Part shown: positions 1-9,159 of the stretch, piece by piece | How the letters are laid out: each line of letters begins with the position of its first letter | Position numbering within the stretch: position 1 is the first letter of the stretch | DNA from: Alkalihalophilus pseudofirmus | GTDB taxonomy: Bacteria > Bacillota > Bacilli > Bacillales > Bacillaceae_D | Length of the DNA: 64,000 bases | Assembly: GCF_029094545.1 (NCBI RefSeq) | Contig: NZ_CP117836.1 | Span: 1 to 64,000, forward strand | Direction: 5' to 3' | The notes under the pieces: generated by a model | The model's database searches: none | What the model saw: only the letters and a program-made list of their open reading frames with translations | What the model was told of the DNA's origin: nothing | Position numbers and translations under genes: made by a program

Positions 1-489
1 CGCGGTAAGACCAACTTCTCCGGAGAAATAGGGCATACAATTGTTGATCCTTTTGGCGTCTATTGTCCATGTGGAAATTTTGGGTGTTTGCAAACGTACA
101 TTGCCGAATCCTTTTTGCTTGCTGAAGCATCGAAGAAAAAGAATATCTCGAGCATTCAAGAGTTAGTTGAGGAAGCTGAAAATGGAGAAGCTTGGGCAGA
201 GAATATTCTTAATAAAGCTGTTACTTATGCAGCTGTAGCAATCAATAATATAGTGTGTACCTTTAATCCAGATGTAGTTGTACTTGCAGGAAGTCTTGTC
301 GAAAATTATAACCCCATAAAAGAACGCATTATTAATAAGTACAAGAGTATGATTTGGCCAAATGCGAAAGATACGTTTGAAGTATATATAACTGAGACAG
401 GGAGTTTAGGGGTAGTTATGGGAGCTGCAAAGAGTGTTCAGAATAAATTTATTACAGAGATTGATTTGATAGGGGAGTTTAGCAAATGA
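1..489 (+). CDS. ROK-family sugar kinase, C-terminal part (5' end outside window)
   Basis: The reading frame is open from base 1 and ends at TGA 487-489, so the N-terminal ATP-binding half lies outside the window. The visible part starts with the ROK signature GEIGH followed by the zinc-binding segment CPCGNFGC, then the helical C-terminal domain with VVLAGS. ROK kinases phosphorylate hexoses such as glucose, N-acetylglucosamine or N-acetylmannosamine. The stop overlaps the asparaginase start as ATGA, which points to translational coupling. The gene order suggests it phosphorylates a sugar released from a glycoconjugate, perhaps GlcNAc. A ROK repressor is not excluded because the N-terminus is missing. 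Confidence 0.85.
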   Translation, partial: RGKTNFSGEIGHTIVDPFGVYCPCGNFGCLQTYIAESFLLAEASKKKNISSIQELVEEAENGEAWAENILNKAVTYAAVAINNIVCTFNPDVVVLAGSLVENYNPIKERIINKYKSMIWPNAKDTFEVYITETGSLGVVMGAAKSVQNKFITEIDLIGEFSK

Positions 490-1478
490 CTTATACTACA
501 TTGGCAGAAGAATACAGAGCTGGTGTTCTAGAAAATGCACATCAAGGCTTAATATGCATTGTCGATGAGAAGAAAAATGTTGTGTATTCGAAGGGGGATA
601 CAGGAGAGCCGATTTTATATAGATCAGCAATGAAGCCGTTGCAGGCAATTCCGGTTTTTACCTCAAATGTAATTCGCAATTATCAACTCACAACAAAGGA
701 AATGGCGTTATTTACTGCATCCCAACGAGGGGAAACGTATCAACAGAAAAGTCTAGAAAGTTTGATTACAAAACTTGACTTGCTCGAGGAAACGCTTATA
801 TGTGGAAAAAGCTATCCGTTAAATGAGGTTCCAAAAATAAATCACATTTGTAATAATATGCCAAAACGAAAGCTTTTACATAACTGTGCAGGTAAGCACC
901 TGGGCTTCCTTGCTTACTGTAGAGAGCACGGTTATCCGTTATCAAGCTATGGTAAGATTGAGCACCCACTGCAACAGAGAATTCTTCAAGATGTAGCGGA
1001 ACTTGCAGAGATCTCGAAAGAGAAAATTGTCACAGCGGTCGATGGGTGCGGAGTTCCAGTCCACGCTGTTCCTATAAAGAACATGGCAATCTCCTATTTA
1101 AAATTTGCTGTGCCAGATCTAATAAATGATATTACTACAGCTAATGCTGTTGTTAATATAACCAACACGATGAATGCACACCCAGAGATTGTTGCTTCTC
1201 ATAATTTTATTTGCACCACCTTATTGAAAGATAACAATATTGTAGCTAAAGGAGGTGCGCAGGGAGTTTACTGTTTGGCATTAAAAGAAGAAAAGTTAAG
1301 TATTGCCATTAAAGTACTGAGTGGGACGGAATTACTTTGGCCTCTGCTTGTCGCAAGAGCATTAGAGAAAATTGGATATAAAAATCAAGAAACAATCGAT
1401 AACCTTCTATTGATTAGATCCAAAGATATTTTAAATGATGACGGTGACATAGTTGGAGAAACGAAGATTCTATTTTAA
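486..1478 (+). CDS. L-asparaginase II family amidohydrolase
   Basis: The 330-residue protein belongs to the Rhizobium-type asparaginase II family, which is unrelated to the E. coli AnsA/AnsB fold. Family landmarks are RSAMKPLQAI near residue 46, FTASQRGE near 75, HNCAGKH near 133 and DGCGVPVHA near 186. Members hydrolyse asparagine to aspartate and ammonia. The gene is coupled to the ROK kinase (4-base overlap) and followed after 12 bases by a peptide-binding protein. In this setting, with a fucosidase and sugar kinases in the same locus, the natural substrate may be a glycosylated asparagine such as GlcNAc-Asn. That substrate is inference. Confidence 0.8.
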   Translation: MTYTTLAEEYRAGVLENAHQGLICIVDEKKNVVYSKGDTGEPILYRSAMKPLQAIPVFTSNVIRNYQLTTKEMALFTASQRGETYQQKSLESLITKLDLLEETLICGKSYPLNEVPKINHICNNMPKRKLLHNCAGKHLGFLAYCREHGYPLSSYGKIEHPLQQRILQDVAELAEISKEKIVTAVDGCGVPVHAVPIKNMAISYLKFAVPDLINDITTANAVVNITNTMNAHPEIVASHNFICTTLLKDNNIVAKGGAQGVYCLALKEEKLSIAIKVLSGTELLWPLLVARALEKIGYKNQETIDNLLLIRSKDILNDDGDIVGETKILF

Positions 1479-1490
1479 GGGGGAATTTAA

Positions 1491-3074
1491 ATGGGGAAAA
1501 ATTTAGGGATGTTTATTTTTATTGTATTAATGCTCATTGTTGTAGGTTGCTCGAATGAAAATGTGGATGGTAATGTTTCAGATGAAAACAATGAAATGAA
1601 TAATGAAGCCCAGGAAATAGATAGCAACAATGGAATTACCATTGCTATTGATCAGAACTTCATTACATTGGATCCACATGATGCAGGAGATACGGTATCT
1701 ATTTATGGTATTAGATCAATGTATGAAGGACTTGTAGGATTTGACGAAAATATGGATATCATTCCTGTGTTAGCAGAGGATTATGAAATTAGTGAAGATG
1801 CACTTGAATATGTATTCACGTTAAAAGAAGATATTGTGTTCCATGATGGAGAGCCATTTAATGCGGATGCTGTGAAATCCAATTTTGAAAGGGTAATAGA
1901 TGAAGAATTGAGAGCCGCTCGTAATCTACAATATTTAGATTCTATTGAAGTTTTAAGTGATTACGAAATTAAATTTACATTGACTCAACCATTTGGTGCA
2001 ATGATTAATAAGTTTGCCATGATACCTATTGCAAGCCCGAAGGCTTTCATGGATGCAGAAAACAATTTCGCTTTAAATCCAGTAGGGACAGGCCGTTTTA
2101 TGTTTGGGGTATGGAATCAAGGAGATTCATTAACTGTAACGAAGTTTGATGACTACTGGGGTGAGGGTGAGACCAATGTTGATAAGGTGACGTTCAGACC
2201 AGTACCTGAAAACGGAGCTCGAACAGCAATGCTTAAAACAGGCGAAGCAGATTTTGTTTATCCAGTGCCCCAAAATAATGTTAATGAGTTTCAAGAAACA
2301 GAGGATATCATTATAGAAGAAACACCTTCTACAATTGCAAGATATGTATCTATCAACACATTTAAAGAGCCTTTCAACGATGAAAGAGTTCGTCAAGCAA
2401 TGAACTATGCAGTCGATAAAGAAGCATTTTTAGCAGTTGTAAAGAATGGCTACGGGAATGTCCTTGACTCTACGATGTCTTCGGAAACTCAATATTATTC
2501 AAAACAAGATCCTTACACTTTTGATTTAGAGAAAGCAAAAGGATTGATGGCTGAAGCTGGATATGAAAATGGCTTTGAAGCTGAGATCTGGGGTAACACA
2601 AGTTCTGAAACTAGCACCGGAATGCAATTTATTAAACAGCAGTTGGCCCAAATTGGAATTGATGTAGAAATTAAGTCAATGGAAGAAGGAACGCTTTCTG
2701 ATGAAATTTATACTCCTGCCACGCCAGAAGAGGCAAAAGTACAAATGTGGTATGTGAGCTGGTCACCTTCTTCTGGTGATGCAGATGGAGCAACTCGTTC
2801 TTTATTCCATAACGAGTACTTCCCTCCAAATGGTGCCAATACTGCCTATTACAATAACAGTGAGGTGTCTAATTGGATAGATGCTGCTAATAATACTGCT
2901 GATCAGAATGAACAAAAAGATATTTATTCAAAAATTCAAAGTACTGTTTTTGCAGATGCACCTTGGATTTTCTTAGGCACTGATACTATCTTATCTGGTC
3001 ATAAGAAAGAGTTGGAAGGAATCTATGTACTTCCTGACGGTTCCATTAGTATAACAAACGCTAATATAAAATAA
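1491..3074 (+). CDS. Oligopeptide ABC transporter substrate-binding lipoprotein (SBP family 5)
   Basis: This 527-residue extracytoplasmic binding protein has a lipoprotein signal peptide with a VVGC lipobox (Cys20) and an acidic Asn/Glu linker to about residue 50. The SBP_bac_5 fold follows, with landmarks FTLKEDIVFHDGEPFNADAVK and PVGTGRF. It delivers ligand to the two permeases and two ATPases encoded next. Family members bind di- and oligopeptides, glutathione or glycosides, and the ligand cannot be read from sequence. GGGGG precedes the ATG by a suitable distance. A 10-bp stem-loop lies just after the stop and may keep the binding protein in excess over the permeases. Confidence 0.9.
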   Translation: MGKNLGMFIFIVLMLIVVGCSNENVDGNVSDENNEMNNEAQEIDSNNGITIAIDQNFITLDPHDAGDTVSIYGIRSMYEGLVGFDENMDIIPVLAEDYEISEDALEYVFTLKEDIVFHDGEPFNADAVKSNFERVIDEELRAARNLQYLDSIEVLSDYEIKFTLTQPFGAMINKFAMIPIASPKAFMDAENNFALNPVGTGRFMFGVWNQGDSLTVTKFDDYWGEGETNVDKVTFRPVPENGARTAMLKTGEADFVYPVPQNNVNEFQETEDIIIEETPSTIARYVSINTFKEPFNDERVRQAMNYAVDKEAFLAVVKNGYGNVLDSTMSSETQYYSKQDPYTFDLEKAKGLMAEAGYENGFEAEIWGNTSSETSTGMQFIKQQLAQIGIDVEIKSMEEGTLSDEIYTPATPEEAKVQMWYVSWSPSSGDADGATRSLFHNEYFPPNGANTAYYNNSEVSNWIDAANNTADQNEQKDIYSKIQSTVFADAPWIFLGTDTILSGHKKELEGIYVLPDGSISITNANIK

Positions 3075-3082
3075 TTAAATGT

Positions 3083-3108
3083 GTGGGGCTGAGCTATTTC
3101 AGCCCCAC
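3083..3108 (+). promoter_or_regulatory. Intercistronic stem-loop after the peptide-binding protein gene
   Basis: A perfect 10-bp inverted repeat, GTGGGGCTGA (3083-3092) and TCAGCCCCAC (3099-3108), encloses a 6-base loop. No strong T-run follows, so it is more likely a partial terminator or an mRNA-stabilising 3' hairpin than a full stop. It sits between the stop of the binding-protein gene and the permease start at 3133. Confidence 0.7.
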
Positions 3109-3132
3109 CCTTTAGTTAAGGATGTGATTATA

Positions 3133-4056
3133 ATGTGGAAATACCTCATTAAACGTATTATTGCTTTAATTCCTCTCTTACTCGTTGTATCCTTCGTTAT
3201 CTTCATGTTTATTCATTTAATTCCGGGTGATCCAGCTCGTCTTATAGCTGGTAAAGAAGCAACTTTGGAGGAAATTGAGGCGGTAAGAGAGGTGCTTGGT
3301 TTAAATCAACCTTTACTTCAACAATATGTAAATTATTTAGGTTCTCTGTTATCAGGTGATTTAGGCTCTTCTATTCGATCAGGCGCTCCAGTTAGCAGCT
3401 TAATTGGAGATCGAATCATGCCAACATTAGGGCTTACTTTTCTAAGTATTATATGGGCTCTTGTCATTGGGATCTTATTAGGAGTTGTATCAGCTGTTTT
3501 TCGTGATAAGTGGCCGGATCGTTTAGGAATGCTCACAGCCGTTTCTGGTATATCTTTGCCAAATTTCTGGGTCGGATTAGTCTGCATTCAATTATTCGCT
3601 GTACAACTTGGACTCTTTCCCACAGGTGGCGCTGATGCAGGGTGGAAAAGTTATATCTTGCCTTCTTTCGCCTTAGGTGCAGGGATTATGGCGATGATTG
3701 CTAGATTTACAAGGTCTTCATTAGTATATACATTAAAACAAGACTATATTAGGACAGGAAGAGCAAAAGGGCTAAGTAGCAGAACTATTATTTTCGGTCA
3801 CGCACTAAAGAATTCGTTAATTCCTGTAATTACTGTAGCTGGTCTTCAGTTTGGATTTTTACTTGGGGGATCTGTTGTAGTAGAGACTGTATTCAGTTTT
3901 CCAGGGTTGGGACGTTTACTCATTGACTCGATCCATTTTCGTGACTATCCAGTCATCCAAGCGCTTATTTTATTTTTTTCTGTCCAATTTATCTTAGTCA
4001 ATTTGTTAGTTGATATTTTATACAGTCTTTTTAACCCTAAAATCAGGTATGAATAG
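3133..4056 (+). CDS. Peptide ABC transporter permease, DppB/OppB type
   Basis: This is an integral membrane permease with about six transmembrane segments. The EAA-like loop for ATPase contact is GRAKGLSSRTIIFGHALKNS. The N-terminus MWKYLIKRIIALIPLLLVV is typical of DppB. I chose ATG 3133 over an in-frame ATG at 3079 because the earlier one would place the intercistronic hairpin inside the coding sequence, and AAGGATG precedes 3133. It pairs with the next gene to form the channel. Confidence 0.9.
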   Translation: MWKYLIKRIIALIPLLLVVSFVIFMFIHLIPGDPARLIAGKEATLEEIEAVREVLGLNQPLLQQYVNYLGSLLSGDLGSSIRSGAPVSSLIGDRIMPTLGLTFLSIIWALVIGILLGVVSAVFRDKWPDRLGMLTAVSGISLPNFWVGLVCIQLFAVQLGLFPTGGADAGWKSYILPSFALGAGIMAMIARFTRSSLVYTLKQDYIRTGRAKGLSSRTIIFGHALKNSLIPVITVAGLQFGFLLGGSVVVETVFSFPGLGRLLIDSIHFRDYPVIQALILFFSVQFILVNLLVDILYSLFNPKIRYE

Positions 4057-4078
4057 TTGAATAGGAGGTGAACAATCT

Positions 4079-4975
4079 ATGAAGAACATGCCGTTAGAAA
4101 CTTCTCTTAAACCTACTGTAATTGATAAAAAATCAAGAGGTCGTTGGTATGAATTTTGGAAATCGTTTAGAAAAAAGAAGTCAGCATTATTTTCATTGTA
4201 TTTTATTATTTTGTTGTTCGTGTTAGTAGCTATTGGTCCGTTAATCACTCCTTATGATCCTGCAGAACCCAATTATTCGAACCTACTAGCATCTCCATCC
4301 TTAGATCATCTTTTTGGTACAGATGAATATGGAAGAGATATATTTTCAAGAATTATTGCTGGTGCTCAAATCTCATTATCTGTAAGCGTAACAGCTGTAC
4401 TGTTAGGAGCGATTGCTGGAACGATATTAGGCTTAGTCAGTGGTTTCTTTGGAAAGTGGGTCGATAAAGCTATTATGAGATTTTGTGATGTGTTATTTGC
4501 TTTCCCGGATTTAATCTTAGCGATTGGAATTGTAGCAATCTTAGGGCCTGGATTAAATAATGTCATTGTAGCAATCGCGTTTTTCAGCATCCCTTCCTTC
4601 GCTAGAATTGTCAGAGGGGCTACATTAGAAGTCAAAGAAATGCTTTTTGTGGAATCGGCTAAATCGATTGGAGCTAGTAAAAAAAGAATTTTATTTAAGC
4701 ATATTTTTCCTGAAACGATTCCAAATCTAATTGTCTATTTTACGATGAGTGTAGGTACAGCTATTTTATCTGCAGCAAGCCTTAGTTTTCTAGGACTTGG
4801 CGCAGAGCCTTCATCTCCAGATTGGGGAGCGATGTTGAGCATGTCTAGGGATTACATAGGGTCTTCCTTCCATCTAATTTTCTTCCCGGGGTTAGTTATT
4901 TTTCTTACCGTGCTTGCATTTAACCTGTTAGGCGATGGATTAAGGGATGTACTAGACCCTAAAACAAGAAATTAA
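4079..4975 (+). CDS. Peptide ABC transporter permease, DppC/OppC type
   Basis: The 298-residue permease has an N-terminal cytoplasmic extension, one transmembrane helix, the OppC motif HLFGTDEYGRDIFSR near residue 79 and a five-helix permease core. The EAA loop contains SAKSIGASKKRILFKHIFPE. AGGAGGTGAAC precedes the ATG. It forms the heterodimeric channel with the preceding DppB-type protein. The spacing to the ATPase genes is tight, so this is one operon. Confidence 0.9.
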   Translation: MKNMPLETSLKPTVIDKKSRGRWYEFWKSFRKKKSALFSLYFIILLFVLVAIGPLITPYDPAEPNYSNLLASPSLDHLFGTDEYGRDIFSRIIAGAQISLSVSVTAVLLGAIAGTILGLVSGFFGKWVDKAIMRFCDVLFAFPDLILAIGIVAILGPGLNNVIVAIAFFSIPSFARIVRGATLEVKEMLFVESAKSIGASKKRILFKHIFPETIPNLIVYFTMSVGTAILSAASLSFLGLGAEPSSPDWGAMLSMSRDYIGSSFHLIFFPGLVIFLTVLAFNLLGDGLRDVLDPKTRN

Positions 4976-4990
4976 GGAGGTGAGCTAAGA

Positions 4991-5998
4991 GTGGCTACAT
5001 TATTAGAAGTTAAGAATCTAAAAACAGGATTTAGGAAAGAAGAACAAATCCAGACGATCATAAGCGGAATAGACTTTTCCATTAATAAAGGAGAAATCGT
5101 TGGACTAGTTGGTGAGTCCGGAAGTGGAAAAAGCGTTACATCCCTATCCATTATGAGACTCTTACATGATACCCCAGGAGAGATTATGAGTGGAAAGGTT
5201 ATGTATAAGGGGGTTGATTTGTTAACACAATCAGAATCTAAAATGAGGAAATATCGTGGGAAGGAACTAGCGATGATTTTCCAAGAGCCAATGACCTCTT
5301 TAAATCCTGTATTGAAAATAGGGAAGCAACTCATGGAGATTATCATTCTTCATATGAAACTATCAAAAAGAGAAGCTAAAGCTCACGCAATAAAGATGCT
5401 TGAATTAGTAGGGATTCCTAGAGCCAAGGATATTATGGGAGAATACCCGCATCAGCTCTCTGGGGGAATGCGGCAAAGGGTAATGATTGCTATGCAAATA
5501 TCTTGTAATCCTTCATTGCTGATTGCGGATGAACCTACCACTGCTTTGGATGTGACAATTCAAGCGCAAATTTTAAACTTATTAAAGGATATTCAAGAGA
5601 AGACGCAAATGGGGGTCTTACTTATTACTCATGATTTAGGAGTAGTGGCTGAAGTTTGTGATCGAGTCATAGTGATGTATGCAGGTCGTATTGTAGAAGA
5701 AGCGACAACGGAAGAATTATTTGATAACCCGAGACATCCTTATACTCAAGGGCTGATAGCGTCAATCCCAAAAATTGGATCGAATAAAAAGAAGTTAACT
5801 TCCATTCCTGGAACGGTTCCCAACCCTAGTGATATGCCAGTTGGTTGTAAGTTCGCACCTAGATGTTCAAAAGTAATGGAAGTTTGTTACGAGAAGGAAC
5901 CTAATTTACTTTCTGTGGGCAAACGTGCTTCAAGGTGTTGGTTAGAGGCAGTAGAGGATGTTGAAGAGGAGGTTTCAGCATGTCAGGAGAAGTCTTAG
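4991..5998 (+). CDS. Peptide ABC transporter ATP-binding protein, DppD type
   Basis: This is a complete 335-residue ABC ATPase. It has Walker A GESGSGKS near residue 40, the signature LSGGMRQR near 157, Walker B LLIADEPT, the H-loop THDLG, and the oligopeptide-transporter C-terminal extension with the spaced cysteines CKFAPRC. The start is GTG 4991 after AAGGAGGTGAGC. The 3' end overlaps the next ATPase gene by 19 bases, indicating coupled translation of the two ATPases. Confidence 0.92.
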   Translation: MATLLEVKNLKTGFRKEEQIQTIISGIDFSINKGEIVGLVGESGSGKSVTSLSIMRLLHDTPGEIMSGKVMYKGVDLLTQSESKMRKYRGKELAMIFQEPMTSLNPVLKIGKQLMEIIILHMKLSKREAKAHAIKMLELVGIPRAKDIMGEYPHQLSGGMRQRVMIAMQISCNPSLLIADEPTTALDVTIQAQILNLLKDIQEKTQMGVLLITHDLGVVAEVCDRVIVMYAGRIVEEATTEELFDNPRHPYTQGLIASIPKIGSNKKKLTSIPGTVPNPSDMPVGCKFAPRCSKVMEVCYEKEPNLLSVGKRASRCWLEAVEDVEEEVSACQEKS

Positions 5999-6948
5999 TT
6001 GATGTGAAAAATGTTCAAAAATATTTTCCTCTTAGTAAAGGCTGGTTTAAAACTAAAAGCTATGTTAGAGCTGTCGACAATATATCCTTCTCAATTAATA
6101 GAGGAGAAACGTTTGGGTTAGTTGGTGAATCAGGATGTGGCAAATCGACAACTGGGAGATTATTAAATGGTCTCATAAAAGCTGATAATGGAGAAATTCT
6201 TTATCATGGAGAAAATCTTATTGGGCTACCCGAAAAAAAATGGAAGAACTACAGGCAGAGAATGCAAATGGTTTTCCAAGATCCTTTTGCCTCTTTAAGT
6301 CCAAGAATGCGTGTGAAGGATATCGTCATGGAGCCTTTGACCATTCATTTCCCGAATATGTCGAGCAAAGAAAAACTACAAAAAGTCATTGAATTGCTCG
6401 AAAAGTGTGGCATCAGTGAATATCATTTAAATAAATTTCCCCATGAGTTTAGTGGTGGACAAAGGCAAAGAATAAGTATAGCTCGAGCACTCATCTTACA
6501 GCCGGAATTAATCATCGCTGATGAAGCAGTATCTGCGTTAGATGTTTCTATTCAATCTCAAATTCTAAATTTATTAAAGGATCTACAGGAAGAATACAAG
6601 CTTACTTATTTATTTATCTCCCATGATTTAAGTGTGGTTGAGCATATTAGTGATCGGGTTGGTGTCATGTATTTAGGTGACTTGGTTGAGGTAGCTCCTA
6701 AAGGGAAAATCTTTAATGAACCTAAGCATCCTTATACTCAATCATTACTGTCATCGATTCCTAAGCCTGATCCGAAAGTGAAGAGAGAAACAATTCTTCT
6801 TAGCGGTGAGATACCGAGTGCTTCTAATCCTCCTAGTGGCTGTAAATTCCATACAAGATGCCCTGTAGTGATGGATGTTTGTAAGAAAGAAGTTCCTAAA
6901 ACTACAGACGTGGGACATGGGCAATCTGTTGCTTGTCACTTATATTAA
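5980..6948 (+). CDS. Peptide ABC transporter ATP-binding protein, DppF type
   Basis: This is the second ATPase of the importer (322 residues). It has Walker A GESGCGKST, signature FSGGQRQR, Walker B LIIADEAVSALD and the oligo_HPY C-terminus with CKFHTRC. AGAGGAGGTTTC precedes ATG 5980, inside the end of the DppD-type gene. With 1491-5998 it completes a five-subunit importer: binding protein, two permeases and two ATPases. Confidence 0.92.
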   Translation: MSGEVLVDVKNVQKYFPLSKGWFKTKSYVRAVDNISFSINRGETFGLVGESGCGKSTTGRLLNGLIKADNGEILYHGENLIGLPEKKWKNYRQRMQMVFQDPFASLSPRMRVKDIVMEPLTIHFPNMSSKEKLQKVIELLEKCGISEYHLNKFPHEFSGGQRQRISIARALILQPELIIADEAVSALDVSIQSQILNLLKDLQEEYKLTYLFISHDLSVVEHISDRVGVMYLGDLVEVAPKGKIFNEPKHPYTQSLLSSIPKPDPKVKRETILLSGEIPSASNPPSGCKFHTRCPVVMDVCKKEVPKTTDVGHGQSVACHLY

Positions 6949-7001
6949 TTTTGAAAGTAGATAACTATTATTTTTAATTTCTAAAGTAAGGGGTAAATCT
7001 A

Positions 7002-8393
7002 GTGAATGTGCAAATTATGTTAGTGGATTCATTGACAGAACTGCCTAGCTCTTATCGTAATGAAAATTTGTTTTCGTTTGGAAAGACTTTATTAATTCAT
7101 AAAGAGAATGAAGCCTATTTATACTTAGGTACAGACAAAGCTAGGATAACAATGGAGGATATCCGCTATTTAGGCGGAGAGACTCGAAGGCAAATAGAGA
7201 AATGGAATGTGAAGTATGCCATCCTTGACTCCAAAAGTTTAATAAACATAACGCACCAGATGAAGGAAGAGGAGGTTGTAGTTTGCTTCCTAGAAGGCTG
7301 GTATTTAGCAGGGTACAAGTTTAATAAATATAAGAGAAAAAATGTAACAACATTAGAACCAAAGCTCAAGCTTAATAATAAAAGCTACCATGATTGTAGA
7401 AAACTAGCTCTAATTCGCTCTAATGCGACGAATATAGCTAGAGATCTATGTAATGAACCTGCGAACAAACTGACACCCAAAATCTTTGTAAAAAGATTAA
7501 AAGAGATGTTCCAAGATACAAAGGTGGAAGTAGAAATTATAGATATACATGGTTTGAAAGAAGCTGGTTTTCACGCTGTGCATGCTGTGGGTAAAGGAAG
7601 TGGAAGTTTACCCTATGTTGCTCTATTGCGTTTGAATAGTGAAGTCGGTGATCCTACCGCTCTTATTGGCAAAGGAGTCACATTTGATTCTGGAGGTATA
7701 AATGCCAAAACAGGAAAAGATATTGGTGAAATGAAAATGGATATGGGGGGGGCAGCAGCAGTCACAGGAGCAGTTAAACTACTAGCAGATCTTAACTATC
7801 AAGGGAATCTTCTCGCCATTATTCCTCTAGTGGTAAACGTAGCTGGGAAGGATGCATATCTCCCTTCAGATGTCATTACGTATAAAAATGGATTGACTGT
7901 AGAAGTAGGGAATACTGATGCTGAAGGTAGACTAATTCTCGCAGATGCGATTTTACATGCAACAGCTTCCAATGCAAAGCACATCATTGATATTGCAACA
8001 CTTACCGGAAGTATTGGACACGCCCTTGGATTAAAAAAAGCCGGAATCTTTTGCAATGATGAGGATTGGCTGTGGGGGTTAAAAGAATTAGGGGAGAGTT
8101 CTGGTGACTATGTTTGGCCGATGCCATTAGTTGATGCGTATCAATCACTATTAGAGAGTGATACAGCTGATTTGAATAATATGAGTTCCTCCATTTATGG
8201 AGGATCGATCACTGCTGCAATGTTTCTAAAGAACTTTGTTCTGGATGATTGTCGGTGGATTCACATTGATATGGCAAATACGGTTCGTCCATGGAAAGAA
8301 GAAGGGTATTATCCTGCAGGAGCATCTGGTTTTGGTGTAAGGTTATTGGCAGAAATAGTTCAATGTGAAAGGATTAGCGATGTTATATGTTAA
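7002..8393 (+). CDS. M17 family leucyl aminopeptidase
   Basis: The 463-residue cytoplasmic zinc/manganese aminopeptidase shows the M17 catalytic core. Metal-ligand segments are KGVTFDSGG near residue 224 and KMDMGGAA near 243, and the family signature NTDAEGRLIL is near 304. The N-terminal domain is poorly conserved, as usual. It removes N-terminal residues from peptides. Lying directly after the peptide importer, it probably trims imported (glyco)peptides. GTG 7002 follows TAAGGGGT. The end overlaps the CutC-family gene by 7 bases. Confidence 0.9.
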   Translation: MNVQIMLVDSLTELPSSYRNENLFSFGKTLLIHKENEAYLYLGTDKARITMEDIRYLGGETRRQIEKWNVKYAILDSKSLINITHQMKEEEVVVCFLEGWYLAGYKFNKYKRKNVTTLEPKLKLNNKSYHDCRKLALIRSNATNIARDLCNEPANKLTPKIFVKRLKEMFQDTKVEVEIIDIHGLKEAGFHAVHAVGKGSGSLPYVALLRLNSEVGDPTALIGKGVTFDSGGINAKTGKDIGEMKMDMGGAAAVTGAVKLLADLNYQGNLLAIIPLVVNVAGKDAYLPSDVITYKNGLTVEVGNTDAEGRLILADAILHATASNAKHIIDIATLTGSIGHALGLKKAGIFCNDEDWLWGLKELGESSGDYVWPMPLVDAYQSLLESDTADLNNMSSSIYGGSITAAMFLKNFVLDDCRWIHIDMANTVRPWKEEGYYPAGASGFGVRLLAEIVQCERISDVIC

Positions 8394-9088
8394 TTGAAGC
8401 AATTGTTCAAAATGAGAGAGAGGCAATGGAAGCGAAGGAGCTAGGTGCTGACAGGCTTGAACTTGTTTCGAAGATTGAGGAAGGCGGACTAACCCCATCT
8501 TATGACACTATAAAACAAGTGTTAAGAAATGTTTCGATTCCTGTTCAAGTAATGATACGTCCTCATAGCTGTAGCTTCTTTTATGATGAGGTTGATAAAG
8601 ATTCTATTTTAAAAGATATTGAACAATTACTCAACCTTGGAACGAATCGAATAGTCATAGGTGCTCTTAATCAAGATAACACGATTGATGTACCTTTCGT
8701 CGAAAAAATTCTTACTCGCTATAATCAATTAGATATTACGTTTCATCGAGCTTTTGATGATGTCACGTCACAGGTTGAAGCATATAAAGTATTAGTGCCT
8801 TACAAAAAGAACTTAAAGAGAATCCTGACCTCTGGTGGTGAAAGTGATTGCTGGAAAGGAAGAGAACGACTGAGTAAGCTGGTTGAATTATCAAGAAAAC
8901 TTAATGGACCAGCTGTTCTTCCTGGAGCAGGAATAACAGCTTTGAACTTCCAAGAAATCCATGCTGGTGTTGGCGCTAAACAGTATCATTTTGGAAGTGG
9001 TTTACGTAAAAATCGTTCTTTCTCAGAAGGGTTTGATAAAGATTCATTTCAGAAAATTATAAAAATAAAAAGAGGTCTAAGCCTCTGA
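8387..9088 (+). CDS. cutC: CutC family TIM-barrel protein
   Basis: The 233-residue protein matches CutC throughout: GADRLELVSKIEEGGLTPS near residue 25, VQVMIRPH near 53, ITFHRAFDD near 119 and LTSGG near 146. CutC was first linked to copper homeostasis, but its biochemical role is poorly settled. Here it is translationally coupled to an aminopeptidase and precedes a fucosidase, so a role in sugar or glycoconjugate metabolism is plausible. That role is inferred from neighbourhood only. Confidence 0.85.
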   Translation: MLIEAIVQNEREAMEAKELGADRLELVSKIEEGGLTPSYDTIKQVLRNVSIPVQVMIRPHSCSFFYDEVDKDSILKDIEQLLNLGTNRIVIGALNQDNTIDVPFVEKILTRYNQLDITFHRAFDDVTSQVEAYKVLVPYKKNLKRILTSGGESDCWKGRERLSKLVELSRKLNGPAVLPGAGITALNFQEIHAGVGAKQYHFGSGLRKNRSFSEGFDKDSFQKIIKIKRGLSL

Positions 9089-9159
9089 AACAACATACAA
9101 TTAATTTTTAGTAAAGGTACTTATAGAAATAGAAGATAACTTGTTAGGAGGAGAATAGT

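Noticed and set aside
3079-3132. Upstream ATG 3079 as start of the DppB-type permease
   Set aside because: It would place the intercistronic hairpin in coding sequence and gives an atypical N-terminus; ATG 3133 fits the family.
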